From assembly GCA_020048975.1 (NCBI GenBank), contig JAIFLQ010000064.1, positions 1 through 43,840 on the forward strand: a stretch of DNA of 43,840 nt. Direction: 5' to 3'. The position numbers were made by a program, and so were the translations under genes. The notes beneath the pieces are model-generated. The model ran no database searches. It had not been told where the DNA came from and saw nothing but the letters and a program-made list of their open reading frames with translations. Origin of the DNA: Rickettsia sp. Lineage in GTDB: Bacteria; Pseudomonadota; Alphaproteobacteria; Rickettsiales; Rickettsiaceae. Below are positions 1 to 11,580 of this stretch, piece after piece (the stretch's first letter is position 1; every line of letters starts with the position of its first letter).

Positions 1-744
1 GTTGAAGAACAGAACCAGCATTTAAGCGGACGAGTTGGTACTCAGGAGCAAGAATTAAAAGAGTCTGCAGCTATAAAAAGTGAATTTATCCGTAATGTTA
101 GTCACGAATATCATGCACCAATGACTGGCATATCTAGCATGGCTCAAATATTAGTAGAGAATTATGACCAATTAACAGATGAGCAACGAAAACAAGCAGC
201 TAAAACCCTGTTAGATAGTTCCTTACGTCTTGAAGTGTTTGATGCGAATATATCTAGTCTATCAAAACTTAGTAAAGGAAAGCTCAATTTAAAATTAGAA
301 ACTATAAATCTGAGTAATCTTGTTGAGGAATCCGTTAGCACTTGCCGTAGATTATATGAAAAAAAACCAGAAGACAAAAAATGGGTTTTAGATATCGATG
401 AAGAAATCACAGCGAATCTCGATAAATATTATTTCAAACAATGTCTAGATAATTTAATTATCAATGCAATTAGTTACTGCCATAAAGGCAGGATAGAGGT
501 TGCTTTGAAACAAAACAAATATGGCATACATTTCAGCATTAGTGACGAAGGCGTGGGCATTCCTATAGAGGAATTATACGATATATTCGCTGAATTTACA
601 GTGAGTTCCAAGACCCACACACCAGCAGGTGGCAGGGGTATTGGCCTGACTTTGTGTAAAAAAGTTATCGAAATTCACGGAGGTACTATTAAAGCAGAAA
701 GCGATGGCAAAAAAGGTGCTAAGTTTAGCTTTGTTTTGCCGTGA
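1..744 (+). CDS. Sensor histidine kinase, C-terminal part (HisKA + HATPase_c), truncated by window edge
   Basis: Frame is open from base 1 (VEEQNQHLSGRVGTQEQELKESAAIKSEFIRNVSHEYHAPMTGI...). H-box SHEYHAPMTG, N-box DNLIINAISY, G-box DEGVGI and GGRGIGLTLCKKVIEIHGGTI. Confidence 0.9.
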   Translation, partial: VEEQNQHLSGRVGTQEQELKESAAIKSEFIRNVSHEYHAPMTGISSMAQILVENYDQLTDEQRKQAAKTLLDSSLRLEVFDANISSLSKLSKGKLNLKLETINLSNLVEESVSTCRRLYEKKPEDKKWVLDIDEEITANLDKYYFKQCLDNLIINAISYCHKGRIEVALKQNKYGIHFSISDEGVGIPIEELYDIFAEFTVSSKTHTPAGGRGIGLTLCKKVIEIHGGTIKAESDGKKGAKFSFVLP

Positions 745-783
745 AAATAACAACAGGCAAGTAAGGCAGAATACGAAAAGACC

Positions 784-814
784 ACCCCTGAGGGAAATAA
801 CTAAGTTCAGGGGT
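784..814. terminator. Hairpin after the histidine kinase gene (stem ACCCCTGA / TCAGGGGT)
   Basis: Perfect 8-bp inverted repeat about 40 nt after the kinase stop codon; no strong U-tract. Confidence 0.4.
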
Positions 815-845
815 TTACCACCGTGTATATAGCGAAAGTAGTTGA

Positions 846-942
846 ATTAGCATATGTTAATTTCAAAACGAGGCTGCGGAGCTTATATAAATACGTGAGC
901 ACAGACGAGACTTGTAAAATTGGCATATGCTAATTAAAGCTA
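846..942. repeat. Noncoding element bounded by inverted repeats (AATTAGCATATG-TT-AATTT / AATTAGCATATG-CC-AATTT)
   Basis: Left arm gaattagcatatgttaatttcaaaac; reverse complement of right arm aattagcatatgccaattttacaag. Core is relatively GC-rich. Confidence 0.55.
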
Positions 943-1024
943 TACATCCTAACAAAATCCTAGAACAATTCACTTTGCATAATAAATGGTAGTAAAAGGT
1001 AACAATAGATGGAGATACTCTTCA

Positions 1025-1660
1025 CTACTTTCTAGCTTTTGCCAAGTGCAACTCAGCAAATTTCCAGTTGATCATATGATCTATAAAACTAGTAACATAA
1101 TCTGGTCTTCTATTGCGATAATCTATGTAGTAAGCATGCTCCCAAACATCACATGCTAAAATAGGTTCGTAAGCATCTGTAATAGGGGTTGCAGCATTAG
1201 CAGTTTTAATAATATGTAGCTTATTATCTTTGTAAACAAGCCAAGCCCAACCACTACCAAATTGAGTTAAAGCTGCTTGTTTAAACTCAGCAATAAATGA
1301 TTCATATGAACCAAAATCTTTTTCTATTTGCAGCAATATCTCTCCTGTTGGTTTCCCTCCACCGCCTGGTGTAATAGAATTCCAAAAAAATGTATGATTC
1401 CAAACTTGGGCTGCATTATTAAAAATAGCTGTATTTGAATTACTAGAAGCTAAAATTATTGCCTCTAAATCCATATCCATCATTTCTTTATTATCTTGTA
1501 TCAAATTGTTCAAATTTGTTACATATGCATTATGATGCTTATTATAATGATATTCGAATGTTTCAGCAGTAAAATGAGGCTTGAAATCATCTTTGCCATA
1601 TGGCAATTCTGGTAAGACAAAAGGATATTTTTTTTGATTTGAGTGATTACAGTAAGTCAT
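1025..1660 (-). CDS. sodB: Superoxide dismutase (Fe/Mn family)
   Basis: Motifs [56 protein letters not shown]. Confidence 0.95.
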   Translation of the reverse strand: MTYCNHSNQKKYPFVLPELPYGKDDFKPHFTAETFEYHYNKHHNAYVTNLNNLIQDNKEMMDMDLEAIILASSNSNTAIFNNAAQVWNHTFFWNSITPGGGGKPTGEILLQIEKDFGSYESFIAEFKQAALTQFGSGWAWLVYKDNKLHIIKTANAATPITDAYEPILACDVWEHAYYIDYRNRRPDYVTSFIDHMINWKFAELHLAKARK

Positions 1661-1693
1661 TTTTTATTCTCCATATTAAATATAATTAATTTA

Positions 1694-2806
1694 TCAAGAA
1701 GATACATATCCATCTTCAATAGCTTTGTATACAGCTTCCATCTCTTGTAAATCAGCACCACAATGTAGCACTATATCACATCCAGCCTCAATAGATTCTC
1801 TAGTAACTTTGGCAAGACTTTTGCAAAACAACGGTTCTATAAGTTTTTGTTCTTTTCCGCAAAACTCTATTATTTCTTGATTACTCTTTGTACTTACATC
1901 AATCATAAATAACAGCTTAAACTCTTCCTGATATTGATTCTTCCATTCTCCACCTTGTGATGCAAGCAAAATTACTCTATTTAACAAATATTTTTGTTGA
2001 CCTATTTTGCCATGTAGAGCATACATACAAATATCATCAGTTACCAAAATACCTTTAAAGCCTATTTTATCTCTTATATAATCAATAACCTTGATAGATA
2101 AAGTAGCAGGCTTTTTAGGATCAAGTACACTATAAATCACATGAGCACTCATGCCCCACGCCTCTTCTTGCGCTAGTTCCTTAAATACTTTGAAATCTGT
2201 TTCTTCAAGAGTTTTTAAATCAGTACTGACCACAGGCAATGCAAGATGACTATCAACATCTGCTCTACCATGACCAGGTACATGCTTGACAAATGCTATC
2301 CCTTCTTTATCATTAATACCAGCTATAGCCTCCTTGCATAGATCAATAACTTGCTCTGAATTATTACCAAAACTACGATCTCCAATAATTGGATCTGCTT
2401 CTATATAGTGAATGTCACAAACTGGGGCGCAAGGAGAATCAATACCAAGCTCTTTTAACTCAGACATAATTAGTGAATAATTTTCTCTAACTGCTTTTTT
2501 TGCTTTAACTTTATCCACCAAATACATGTCAGAAAAAACTTTTGCTTCTGGATATAATTTTTGTGCAATAGGTGGCTTTATTCTAGCAACTCTGCCACCT
2601 TCTTGATCAACAAAAATTAAACTTTTCCTTTTAGGGAATAATTCTCGAAGAGATTGTGTAAGACTTGTTAGCTGATCTCTAGATTCAACATTCCTAGAAA
2701 ATAAGATAAAACCTAGGGGTTTTGCCTTTAAAAAGAACTCTTTTTCCTTATCGCTAAGTTTAGTTCCAGCTAGACCAAAAATAATATTCGTGATTGTTGA
2801 TTTCAT
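1694..2806 (-). CDS. nagZ: Beta-N-acetylhexosaminidase (glycoside hydrolase family 3)
   Basis: Motifs FVDQEGGRVARIKPP, KHVPGHGRADVDSHLALP, ILVTDDICMYAL. Confidence 0.88.
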   Translation of the reverse strand: MKSTITNIIFGLAGTKLSDKEKEFFLKAKPLGFILFSRNVESRDQLTSLTQSLRELFPKRKSLIFVDQEGGRVARIKPPIAQKLYPEAKVFSDMYLVDKVKAKKAVRENYSLIMSELKELGIDSPCAPVCDIHYIEADPIIGDRSFGNNSEQVIDLCKEAIAGINDKEGIAFVKHVPGHGRADVDSHLALPVVSTDLKTLEETDFKVFKELAQEEAWGMSAHVIYSVLDPKKPATLSIKVIDYIRDKIGFKGILVTDDICMYALHGKIGQQKYLLNRVILLASQGGEWKNQYQEEFKLLFMIDVSTKSNQEIIEFCGKEQKLIEPLFCKSLAKVTRESIEAGCDIVLHCGADLQEMEAVYKAIEDGYVSS

Positions 2807-2822
2807 AAATAAATATATTACG

Positions 2823-4250
2823 TTAATGAATTTTTTCTAAATTGCTAACAGTTGAGTACCTGTCTTCATAATATACTGCAACATTTCCAACAGCTCCATT
2901 TCTATGTTTTGCCACTAAAATTTCTGCAAAATTATGAACCTTACTGAGCTTATCGGCCCATTCTGAATATTTAGGATCATCCTGTTTTGGCTCTTGCCTT
3001 CTTAAATAATATTCCTCTCTATACAAAAACATTACAACGTCAGCATCTTGTTCTATCGATCCAGATTCACGCAAATCAGATAACATTGGCTTTTTATCCT
3101 CTCTTTGTTCTACGGCTCTTGAAAGTTGAGCTAAAGCAATAACAGGTATGTTTAATTCTTTAGCTAAGGCTTTTAAGCCTTGAGTAATTTCTGAAACCTC
3201 TACAACCCTATTTTCAGACTTATTAGAACCGCGAAGTAATTGCAAATAATCTATAAATATAATTCCTAAATTATGTTTTCGTTTTAATTTACGAGCTCTT
3301 GTTCTAACTGCTGATATTGTCAGAGCTGGAGTATCATCAATAAAGATTTGCATATCTGTAAGCTCTGAAGCTGCTCGCCTGAGATCATTATAATGTTCTT
3401 CATTAACTTTACCATTTCTAAGAAGCGTAGAATCAACCTTAGTTAACATCGAGAGTAATCTAGTAGACAATTGCTCAGATGACATTTCTAGAGAAAAAAA
3501 ACCAACAGAAGGTTTTGGTTTATCTGGATCTGCTTTTTTTAGCAATGATTTACAGGCATTAAAGGCAAAATTAATTGCAAAAGCAGTTTTCCCCATACCT
3601 GGCCGACCAGCAATAATAACCAAATCAGAGTTGTGAAAACCAGAAAGTTTTTTGTCAAGATCGTTCAGACCTGTTGAAATACCAGTCACATGATCTGCAT
3701 TCTTCATTGCCCTGTTAATACTATCAAGCGATAAAGCTACATGTTCTTTAATATGAAGAAAACTTCTCTCATTTATTCCTTCACTAGCCAATTTGTATAA
3801 TTTAGTCTCGGCAGTTTCAAGTTGTTCCGCACCACTAAGCTCTAAAGTAGAATCATAGGCAATATTTACTGTTTCCTCACCTATTTGAATAAGGTTACGC
3901 TTAATTGCCAGATCAAATATTATTTTTCCGTAATCCTGAGGATTAATAACAACCATTGCCATAGTTGTTAATTTAATTAGATATTCCTCGCCATTTAATT
4001 CAATAAATAACGGATCTTTATCAAGCATTGATTTTAAAGTAATGATCGAAGGAGTTAAACCTTTCTCAGAAATAATCTCAATTGAATTATAAATCTTTTG
4101 ATGCAATATCTCAAAAAAATGCTCAACTCTTAAAAATTCGTTTACTTGTTCAATCAAATTAGGATTAATCAATACTGCGCCGAGCAACATCTGCTCTGCT
4201 TTAATATTTGTAGGAAGCGCTCTTTCAGTAAAAGTTTCAATTTGCGCCAC
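2823..4250 (-). CDS. dnaB: Replicative DNA helicase DnaB
   Basis: N-terminal PTNIKAEQMLLGAVL; Walker A AGRPGMGKTAFAINFA; IIFIDYLQLL; SRAVEQREDKKPMLSDLRESGSIEQDADVVMFLYR. Confidence 0.97.
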   Translation of the reverse strand: MAQIETFTERALPTNIKAEQMLLGAVLINPNLIEQVNEFLRVEHFFEILHQKIYNSIEIISEKGLTPSIITLKSMLDKDPLFIELNGEEYLIKLTTMAMVVINPQDYGKIIFDLAIKRNLIQIGEETVNIAYDSTLELSGAEQLETAETKLYKLASEGINERSFLHIKEHVALSLDSINRAMKNADHVTGISTGLNDLDKKLSGFHNSDLVIIAGRPGMGKTAFAINFAFNACKSLLKKADPDKPKPSVGFFSLEMSSEQLSTRLLSMLTKVDSTLLRNGKVNEEHYNDLRRAASELTDMQIFIDDTPALTISAVRTRARKLKRKHNLGIIFIDYLQLLRGSNKSENRVVEVSEITQGLKALAKELNIPVIALAQLSRAVEQREDKKPMLSDLRESGSIEQDADVVMFLYREEYYLRRQEPKQDDPKYSEWADKLSKVHNFAEILVAKHRNGAVGNVAVYYEDRYSTVSNLEKIH

Positions 4251-4253
4251 TAT

Positions 4254-5186
4254 TTACAAGCCCCTTAAATATTTATCCGCTTCTAGAGCAGCCATGCAAC
4301 CAGTGCCAGCAGCAGTAACAGCTTGACGATATATTTTATCCTGAACATCACCAGCTGCAAAAACCCCTTCAATACTAGTTTTAGTAGAATTTGGTAATGT
4401 AATTATATAACCCTCATGATCTATATCAATAAACCCTTTAAACATGTCAGTATTTGGCTTATGTCCTATTGCTATAAATACCCCTTCACAAGCAATTTCT
4501 TTGATTTTTCCAGAATTAACATCTTTAAGACGTACTCCCGTTACTGATTTTGGATCTTTAGTACCTATAACCTCATCTAGCGCATGATTCCATACTAACT
4601 CTATTTTGTTATTGGCAAATAATCTATCTTGCAAAATTTTCTCAGCTCGGAGTTCATCTCTTCTATGAACCAAATATACTTTACTTGCATGGCTAGTTAA
4701 AAATAGAGCTTCTTCAACAGCAGTATTACCACCACCAACCACTATTACTTCTTTGTTTTTAAAGAAAAACCCATCGCACGTAGCACATCCAGACACACCA
4801 AAACCTTGAAACTCTTGCTCAGATTTGAGTCCAAGCCATTTTGCTTCTGCACCTGTACAAATTATAATTGTAGCAGCTTCATAAATGTCACCTGAAGAAG
4901 TAAAAACCCTAAAAGGTCTGTTACCTAATTCAACTTTCTCAACATAATCATGTACAAGTTTTGCACCAACATGCTCTGCTTGGGCTTCCATTTCCTGCAT
5001 CAACCAAGGGCCCTGAATTGGCTTGGCAAAACCAGGATAATTTTCAACATCTGTAGTGATAGTAAGCTGTCCGCCAGGTTGCATACCATGAATTAATATA
5101 GGCTCAAGCGCTGCTCTTGCCGCATATATAGCAGCAGTAAGACCAGCTGGACCAGAACCAATAATCAGAACTTTTGTTTTTATCAT
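4254..5186 (-). CDS. trxB: Thioredoxin-disulfide reductase
   Basis: GSGPAGLTAAIYAARA, CATCDGFFF redox motif, GGGNTAVEEALFL, GVFAAGDVQD. Confidence 0.97.
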   Translation of the reverse strand: MIKTKVLIIGSGPAGLTAAIYAARAALEPILIHGMQPGGQLTITTDVENYPGFAKPIQGPWLMQEMEAQAEHVGAKLVHDYVEKVELGNRPFRVFTSSGDIYEAATIIICTGAEAKWLGLKSEQEFQGFGVSGCATCDGFFFKNKEVIVVGGGNTAVEEALFLTSHASKVYLVHRRDELRAEKILQDRLFANNKIELVWNHALDEVIGTKDPKSVTGVRLKDVNSGKIKEIACEGVFIAIGHKPNTDMFKGFIDIDHEGYIITLPNSTKTSIEGVFAAGDVQDKIYRQAVTAAGTGCMAALEADKYLRGL

Positions 5187-5242
5187 ATTTCTAGCTCGTT
5201 TATCTATTTAAGTATTATGGCTAGTGACTCTCTTATTATTTT

Positions 5243-5269
5243 AGATACTGAAACAAGTTCAACATGACA
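5243..5269. repeat. Possible fragment of a palindromic intergenic repeat (agatactgaaacaagttcaacatgaca)
   Basis: Resembles from memory the TGTCATGCTGAACTTGTTTCAGCATCT type repeat common in alphaproteobacterial intergenic regions; only one arm is recognisable. Confidence 0.35.
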
Positions 5270-5359
5270 CACATATTATCTGCCCCAAGAATCTCAGATA
5301 CATCGCTTTGCCCCCTCAAAACGACGCCTTATATCTTTTGTATTGCGAAACTAAAATGA

Positions 5360-7306
5360 TTATTCTTCTAACTTAGCAACCTTAATTTTTTTAACTTTCT
5401 CAGTTTCAATAGAAGTTTTTTTTGCTTTGGTAATTGTTGTTTTTGTACTCTTAGGTTTATTATCACTTACCGTCTTTACAAAAGGAAAATGATTTTCATC
5501 TTCGCTATCTATTTTTTTTCCAGAAAGAAGATTCTTGATCTCTTGACCAGACATAGTCTCACGCTCTATAAGAGTAATAGCTAAAAGATGTAATTGATCT
5601 AAATGAGTTGTGAGAATATGTTTTGCAAAATCATAACCTTCTTGGATCACCCTCTTCACTTCATCGTCAATTAACTCAGCAGTTTTTTGCGATACAACCC
5701 TTCCAGAACTAGCCGAAGAATACATATCTTCACTAGCTTTTCCATGGAATATTGTACCGACTTTCTCACTAAGTCCCACTTCAGTTACCATATGTTCAGC
5801 TAGTCTAGTAACTTGTCTAATATCAGAATACGCACCTGACGTTACCTTTTCTCTGCCAAAAATTATCTCCTCAGCAATTCTACCAGCAAGACCAATTGCA
5901 ATATCAGCCTTCATTTGCTCCAGCGATCTAGAAACGTTATCATTTTCAGGTAACCGCATAACCATCCCAAGAGCTTGACCCCTTGGGATAATTGTTGCTT
6001 TATGGATTGGAGATGCTCCGGCACAATATAACCCAACAAGAGCATGTCCACCTTCATGATAAGCAGTTAATTTTTTCTCAGCATCAGACATTACCATAGA
6101 CCGGCGCTCAACCCCCATCATCACCTTATCTTTAGCCTCCTCTAGATCTACCATCTCTACTATCTTTTTTCCTTTGCGAGCAGCTAAAAGAGCAGATTCG
6201 TTAACTAAATTTTGCAACGCCGCCCCCGAGAAACCGTAAGTACCTCTAGCAATAATTTTAGGATCAACTTTATCGGAATATTTTATCTTCTTAAGATGCA
6301 CTTTAAGAATTTGCTCTCTACCATTTACATCAGGATTGGATACCGTAATTTGTCTATCAAACCTTCCAGGACGAAGTAATGCTGGGTCAAGAACATCAGG
6401 TCTATTTGTAGCTGCAATAATTATCACACCTTCATTTGCTTCAAAACCATCCATCTCAACAAGCATCTGATTTAGCGTTTGCTCTCTTTCATCATTTCCA
6501 CCACCAAGACCTATACCTCTATGACGCCCGACCGCATCTATCTCATCAATAAATATAATACATGGAGCATTCCTTTTTCCTTGCTCAAACATGTCTCTAA
6601 CCCTACTAGCACCGACTCCAACAAACATCTCAACAAAATCAGAACCAGATATACTAAAAAACGGAACATTAGCCTCGCCAGCTATTGCTTTTGCAAGCAA
6701 AGTTTTACCAGTACCTGGAGGACCGACAAGTAGACAACCCTTTGGTATTTGACCACCAAGTTTTTGGAATTTACTAGGATTTCTTAAAAAATCAACTATT
6801 TCAGACAATTCTTCTTTTGCCTCTTCAATACCAGCAACATCAGCAAAGGTTATTTTAGGACCTTTATCAGATGTAAGTTTTGCTTTAGATTTACCAAAAC
6901 CCATCCCTTTGCTACCACCTTGCATTTGGCGCATAAAGAAAACCCACACACCGATTAAAAGTAACATCGGAAACCAAGAAACAAAAATACTAAACAGAGA
7001 ATTCATTTTAGTATCAGGAGGGGAGACATCAACATATACACCATTGATAGTAAGCTTATCGATCAAACCTGGATACTCTGCTGCATAAGTTGTGAAACTC
7101 GTCCCATCAGTAAATGTGCCATCTAACGTTCTTCCTTGAATTTTAACTGAAGAAACTTGCTTTGCGTCAACTTTGTTTAAAAAATCAGAGAATGCCAATT
7201 TTTCTCTACCAGAACCAAACCCATCACCTTGTAGAGCATTAAAAGTCATAATCATTAATATGAAAATAAAAATCCAAATAAAAATATTTTTGTTCTGGTT
7301 GTTCAT
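5360..7306 (-). CDS. ftsH: ATP-dependent zinc metalloprotease FtsH
   Basis: AAA+ Walker [48 protein letters not shown], zinc motif HEGGH; Lys/Thr-rich C-terminus. Confidence 0.97.
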   Translation of the reverse strand: MNNQNKNIFIWIFIFILMIMTFNALQGDGFGSGREKLAFSDFLNKVDAKQVSSVKIQGRTLDGTFTDGTSFTTYAAEYPGLIDKLTINGVYVDVSPPDTKMNSLFSIFVSWFPMLLLIGVWVFFMRQMQGGSKGMGFGKSKAKLTSDKGPKITFADVAGIEEAKEELSEIVDFLRNPSKFQKLGGQIPKGCLLVGPPGTGKTLLAKAIAGEANVPFFSISGSDFVEMFVGVGASRVRDMFEQGKRNAPCIIFIDEIDAVGRHRGIGLGGGNDEREQTLNQMLVEMDGFEANEGVIIIAATNRPDVLDPALLRPGRFDRQITVSNPDVNGREQILKVHLKKIKYSDKVDPKIIARGTYGFSGAALQNLVNESALLAARKGKKIVEMVDLEEAKDKVMMGVERRSMVMSDAEKKLTAYHEGGHALVGLYCAGASPIHKATIIPRGQALGMVMRLPENDNVSRSLEQMKADIAIGLAGRIAEEIIFGREKVTSGAYSDIRQVTRLAEHMVTEVGLSEKVGTIFHGKASEDMYSSASSGRVVSQKTAELIDDEVKRVIQEGYDFAKHILTTHLDQLHLLAITLIERETMSGQEIKNLLSGKKIDSEDENHFPFVKTVSDNKPKSTKTTITKAKKTSIETEKVKKIKVAKLEE

Positions 7307-7316
7307 GTAAAAATTC

Positions 7317-8621
7317 CTAGAAGAAATGAGTAAAACGCGAAATAAAATTAGGTTTAAAAATTACCTTTATAACACCACTTAATATTTCATTATCATAATA
7401 AGATATATGGGGAATGGCCACCACTTTTTCAAGATTTTTAATTACTGGCAACGTAAATAATATAGATTTATGGTTATTATCGCTGTCTTTAGCTAATTTT
7501 TCTAAATTTAAATGTTTTTTTAACTCTATATATTCATCCATAGAAAGGCTCGAAATAATATATTTAGAACCATTAAGAATAATTTCAAACCTATTATCCC
7601 AATAATACAAATTGTTACTTTCCTTTATAAAGGCTTTTTCTTTGTAAATTACTATCTCTCCATTTTTAGCAATTAATTTACAATGGCTTAAAGTAGATGA
7701 TATAAATGATTTATCCGTGACCGCGGCAATAACATTTATTACATTTCTATACCTGGGTAGCACAGTTTTACCACTAACTATTGCTAATACATAATTAATT
7801 ACATGGATTTTTATCTCTGTGTCTAGATCTATAAATTTAGCAATATTAATTTTAGCAAACCCATAATTATAAATTGAGACTACTTCAGCGATAGCTTGTA
7901 TAAGCATCTCATTTAACTTCTTGGCTCTATCAGTTGATTCACTATATTCATCTAGTAACGTTGCTTTTTCTTCTGAGTTAAATAGTTCTAATTTTTTTCT
8001 TACTCTATTCCTTTCATATTTATCTAATTTATTAGATTCATCTTCAAACCATTTAATTTTGTTTGTTAACAAACAATCAATTAATTCTCTTTTTTCTATG
8101 TTAAATAATGGGCGTATTACCCATAAATCATTCCAAAAGTAAGTAATATTAGGCATTAAAGCAAGATCACTAGATTTTTTTGATTTTTTTATTAAGTATG
8201 TCTCGAGCATATCGTCAAGGTGATGAGCAGTGAGTAACAATGAAATCCCAAGTCTTTTGCAACTCTGATTGATTAATTCATAACGTGCTTTTCTTGCTCT
8301 TTCCTGTATTGCTGTTGCTCTATCACCACAATTCCATGATAAAGGAATAAAATGAAAACCACACTGAGATGATAATTTTTTTATATAGGAAATTTCCGAC
8401 TTAGATTCTGGTCGTAAATTATGGTCAACAGAAAAAATTGTCACTTCAATATTTTTAGCACGTGACCACTCAATTAACAAATGTAACAAAGCTATGGAGT
8501 CACTTCCGCCAGATACTGCTATCCCAATTTTGTCAATTTTATTAACGCCGAAAATATTATTTATATTTAATGAAAATTTCTTGTATAGACTAAAATAAGA
8601 TAAATCTCTGTCCATAATCAT
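7317..8621 (-). CDS. tilS: tRNA(Ile)-lysidine synthase
   Basis: PP-loop AVSGGSDSIALLHLL; FSVDHNLRPES; ATAIQERARKARYELI; TAHHLDDMLETYLI. Confidence 0.93.
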   Translation of the reverse strand: MIMDRDLSYFSLYKKFSLNINNIFGVNKIDKIGIAVSGGSDSIALLHLLIEWSRAKNIEVTIFSVDHNLRPESKSEISYIKKLSSQCGFHFIPLSWNCGDRATAIQERARKARYELINQSCKRLGISLLLTAHHLDDMLETYLIKKSKKSSDLALMPNITYFWNDLWVIRPLFNIEKRELIDCLLTNKIKWFEDESNKLDKYERNRVRKKLELFNSEEKATLLDEYSESTDRAKKLNEMLIQAIAEVVSIYNYGFAKINIAKFIDLDTEIKIHVINYVLAIVSGKTVLPRYRNVINVIAAVTDKSFISSTLSHCKLIAKNGEIVIYKEKAFIKESNNLYYWDNRFEIILNGSKYIISSLSMDEYIELKKHLNLEKLAKDSDNNHKSILFTLPVIKNLEKVVAIPHISYYDNEILSGVIKVIFKPNFISRFTHFF

Positions 8622-8927
8622 TTATTCTGGTAACAAAGAAAGATCTTCCACTGCTTCTCTTATTAAGATCAATAAATATATTGCTATCAGCGCCATGCAG
8701 AAACTTATAACATATACTCTAAAAGACTTAAAAAACACTGCTAACAAGGTCACTGTAAGTATAATCCCTAAACTATAATAACCACCATATATTAACAAAC
8801 GCAACAGTATATTATTAGTAAAATAACTAGCCAAACTACGGTCAGTAGTATAAGCAAAAACACTATGCATCGGCAGCTGAAGCAAAGTAATTATAAAAAT
8901 ATATAAAAAGTTCCTATTAAAATTCAT
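8622..8927 (-). CDS. Small membrane protein of unknown function (signal peptide plus two predicted TM helices)
   Basis: 101-aa ORF directly upstream of tilS; hydrophobic segments LLIYGGYYSLGIILTVTLLAVFF and VYVISFCMALIAIYLLILI. Confidence 0.7.
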   Translation of the reverse strand: MNFNRNFLYIFIITLLQLPMHSVFAYTTDRSLASYFTNNILLRLLIYGGYYSLGIILTVTLLAVFFKSFRVYVISFCMALIAIYLLILIREAVEDLSLLPE

Positions 8928-8969
8928 AAGCGAAAAAACATTTCTTGTATTTCTATACTCAAATCTAAA

Positions 8970-9755
8970 TTACACCCCTTGTCTTTCAAGCATTTTTTTC
9001 TTAATTTCTGCAATTGCCTTAGCAGGATTTAGTCCCTTTGGACAAGTTTTTGTACAATTCATTATTGTGTGGCATCTATAAAGTTTAAACGGATCTTCTA
9101 AAGCATCTAACCTTTCACCACTAGCTTCATCTCTTGAATCAGCAAGCCATCTGTAGGCCTGTAACAATATAGCAGGACCTAAATATTTTTCTCCATTCCA
9201 CCAATAACTTGGGCAGGAAGTGGAACAGCAAGCACATAATATACACTCATATAACCCATCCAATTTCTCCCTGTCTTCTGCAGATTGAAGCCTTTCTTGA
9301 CCTTTTTCTACAGGCGTATCAGTCTTAAGCCAAGGTTCTATTGAAGCATATTGAGCATAAAAATGCGTCATGTCAGGAATAAGATCCTTAATAACACTCA
9401 TATGCGGCAAGGGATATATTTTAATATCACCAGAGATTTCATCGATAGACTTAGTACATGCAAGAGTATTAGTTCCATCTATATTCATAGCACAACTACC
9501 GCAAATCCCCTCGCGGCAAGATCTTCTAAAAGTCAAAGTAGGATCAAGTTCGTTTTTTATCTTGATTAGTGCATCAAGAACCATTGGTCCGCATTTTTCT
9601 AAATCTATCTCATATGTATCCATTCTTGGATTTTCTCCAGAATCAGGGTCATATCGATAAATCCTTAATTTCTTAGGCGAATCCGCAGATTCTAAACTTA
9701 CATGTACCTTTCCTTCAGAAATTCTGGAATTTGGTGGTAATCTCAACTCTGCCAT
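8970..9755 (-). CDS. sdhB: Succinate dehydrogenase iron-sulfur subunit
   Basis: [59 protein letters not shown]. Confidence 0.97.
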   Translation of the reverse strand: MAELRLPPNSRISEGKVHVSLESADSPKKLRIYRYDPDSGENPRMDTYEIDLEKCGPMVLDALIKIKNELDPTLTFRRSCREGICGSCAMNIDGTNTLACTKSIDEISGDIKIYPLPHMSVIKDLIPDMTHFYAQYASIEPWLKTDTPVEKGQERLQSAEDREKLDGLYECILCACCSTSCPSYWWNGEKYLGPAILLQAYRWLADSRDEASGERLDALEDPFKLYRCHTIMNCTKTCPKGLNPAKAIAEIKKKMLERQGV

Positions 9756-9779
9756 CTTTTCCTCACAATTTTTTTTATT

Positions 9780-11567
9780 CTAATAAACACGCTTAACCGG
9801 GGGAACAAAATCTACTTCGTCAGTTAAAGTACTCAACACCACTGGCTTATAATCTATTTTAACTTTACCATTCTGATCTAACCAAATCATTGTATGTTTC
9901 ATCCAATTTTTATCATCCCTCTCTGGAAAATCTTCTCTTGCGTGAGCCCCCCTGCTTTCTTCTCTATTTAAAGCTGCGTGAACAGTAAGCACAGCCTGAT
10001 CAATCAAATTAGCCAGTTCAAGCGCTTCTACTAAATCACTATTCCAAATCATTGAACGATCGGTTACCGATATCTCGTTATATTCATTTCTAATACTATC
10101 GATAAGCTCCCTTCCTTCTTCAAGAACTTCTTTTGTTCTAAAAACAGCTGCATGATCTTGCATCGTTCTTTGCATCTTAAGACGTAAATCAGCTACTGAT
10201 ATACTACCTTTAGCATTCCTAATTTTATCTAATCTTGCAATTATTGGATCAAGCACCCCTGATTTTAATTTTTTATGAGGCGTACCTGGTTTTATAATCT
10301 CTGCCGCTCTGTGCGCTGCAGCTCGGCCAAATACAACAAGATCAAGCAATGAATTCGAACCAAGACGATTTGCACCATGAACAGATACGCATCCAGCCTC
10401 GCCTATTGCCATCAACCCTGGCACAACAATTTGTTTACCATCTTTTAGAGTAACAACTTCTGTATGATAATTTGTTGGAATACCACCCATATTATAATGA
10501 ACAGTCGGCAAAACTGGAATCGGTTCCTTAGTAACATCAACCCCCGAAAAGATTTTTGCAGTTTCCGAAATGCCAGGAAGTCTTTCATGAAGAATCTCTG
10601 GAGGCAAATGATTTAAATGTAAAAATACATGATCTTTCTTAGGGCCAACGCCCCTGCCAGCTCTTATTTCCATAGTCATTGAACGGGAAACAACATCTCT
10701 TGATGCCAAATCTTTAGCAGATGGTGCGTAACGTTCCATAAAACGTTCACCCTCTGAATTTACAAGATAGCCCCCTTCGCCCCTTGCTCCTTCGGTAATT
10801 AAACATCCAGCACCATAAATCCCAGTTGGATGAAACTGTACAAATTCCATATCTTGCAGAGGTAAACCAGCTCTTACACACATTCCACCACCATCACCTG
10901 TACAAGTGTGAGCTGAAGTCGCTGAAAAATAAGCCCTACCATATCCGCCAGTAGCTAGAACAACCATATGCCCTTTAAAAGCATGTAAGCTACCATCATC
11001 TAGATTCCAAGCAAGAACCCCCTTACACTGACCATCTTCCATAATTAAGTCAATTGCAAAATATTCAACAAAAAATTGCGCTTGGTGTTTTAGCGCTTGT
11101 TGATACAAAGTATGTAAAATCGCATGACCAGTTCTGTCGGCAGCTGCACAAGTTCTTTGAGCAGCTTTCCCTTTTCCAAATTCAGTAGTCATTCCGCCAA
11201 ATGGTCTTTGATATATTTTCCCCTCTTTATTCCTTGAAAAGGGCACACCATAATGTTCAAGCTCAATAACACTAGCTGCGGCATTTTTACACATATATTC
11301 TATAGCATCTTGGTCTCCAAGCCAGTCTGATCCTTTGATTGTATCATACATATGCCATCGCCAGTCATCTTCTCCCATGTTTCCAAGAGCAGCACTAATA
11401 CCGCCCTGGGCAGCAACGGTATGGCTACGAGTTGGAAAAACTTTAGTAATACAAGCCGTACTAAGCCCAGCCTCTGCCATCCCAAAAGTAGCACGAAGAC
11501 CTGCTCCACCTGCTCCAACAACAATTACATCAAATTCATGAGTTTTTATATTATAATTATTAGTCAT
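9780..11567 (-). CDS. sdhA: Succinate dehydrogenase flavoprotein subunit
   Basis: [82 protein letters not shown]. Confidence 0.98.
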   Translation of the reverse strand: MTNNYNIKTHEFDVIVVGAGGAGLRATFGMAEAGLSTACITKVFPTRSHTVAAQGGISAALGNMGEDDWRWHMYDTIKGSDWLGDQDAIEYMCKNAAASVIELEHYGVPFSRNKEGKIYQRPFGGMTTEFGKGKAAQRTCAAADRTGHAILHTLYQQALKHQAQFFVEYFAIDLIMEDGQCKGVLAWNLDDGSLHAFKGHMVVLATGGYGRAYFSATSAHTCTGDGGGMCVRAGLPLQDMEFVQFHPTGIYGAGCLITEGARGEGGYLVNSEGERFMERYAPSAKDLASRDVVSRSMTMEIRAGRGVGPKKDHVFLHLNHLPPEILHERLPGISETAKIFSGVDVTKEPIPVLPTVHYNMGGIPTNYHTEVVTLKDGKQIVVPGLMAIGEAGCVSVHGANRLGSNSLLDLVVFGRAAAHRAAEIIKPGTPHKKLKSGVLDPIIARLDKIRNAKGSISVADLRLKMQRTMQDHAAVFRTKEVLEEGRELIDSIRNEYNEISVTDRSMIWNSDLVEALELANLIDQAVLTVHAALNREESRGAHAREDFPERDDKNWMKHTMIWLDQNGKVKIDYKPVVLSTLTDEVDFVPPVKRVY

Positions 11568-11580
11568 AAATATTTTTCCA

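Noticed and set aside
6479-6733. Plus-strand 84-aa ORF inside ftsH
   Set aside because: Fully antisense to a strongly supported FtsH coding region; no independent family signature.
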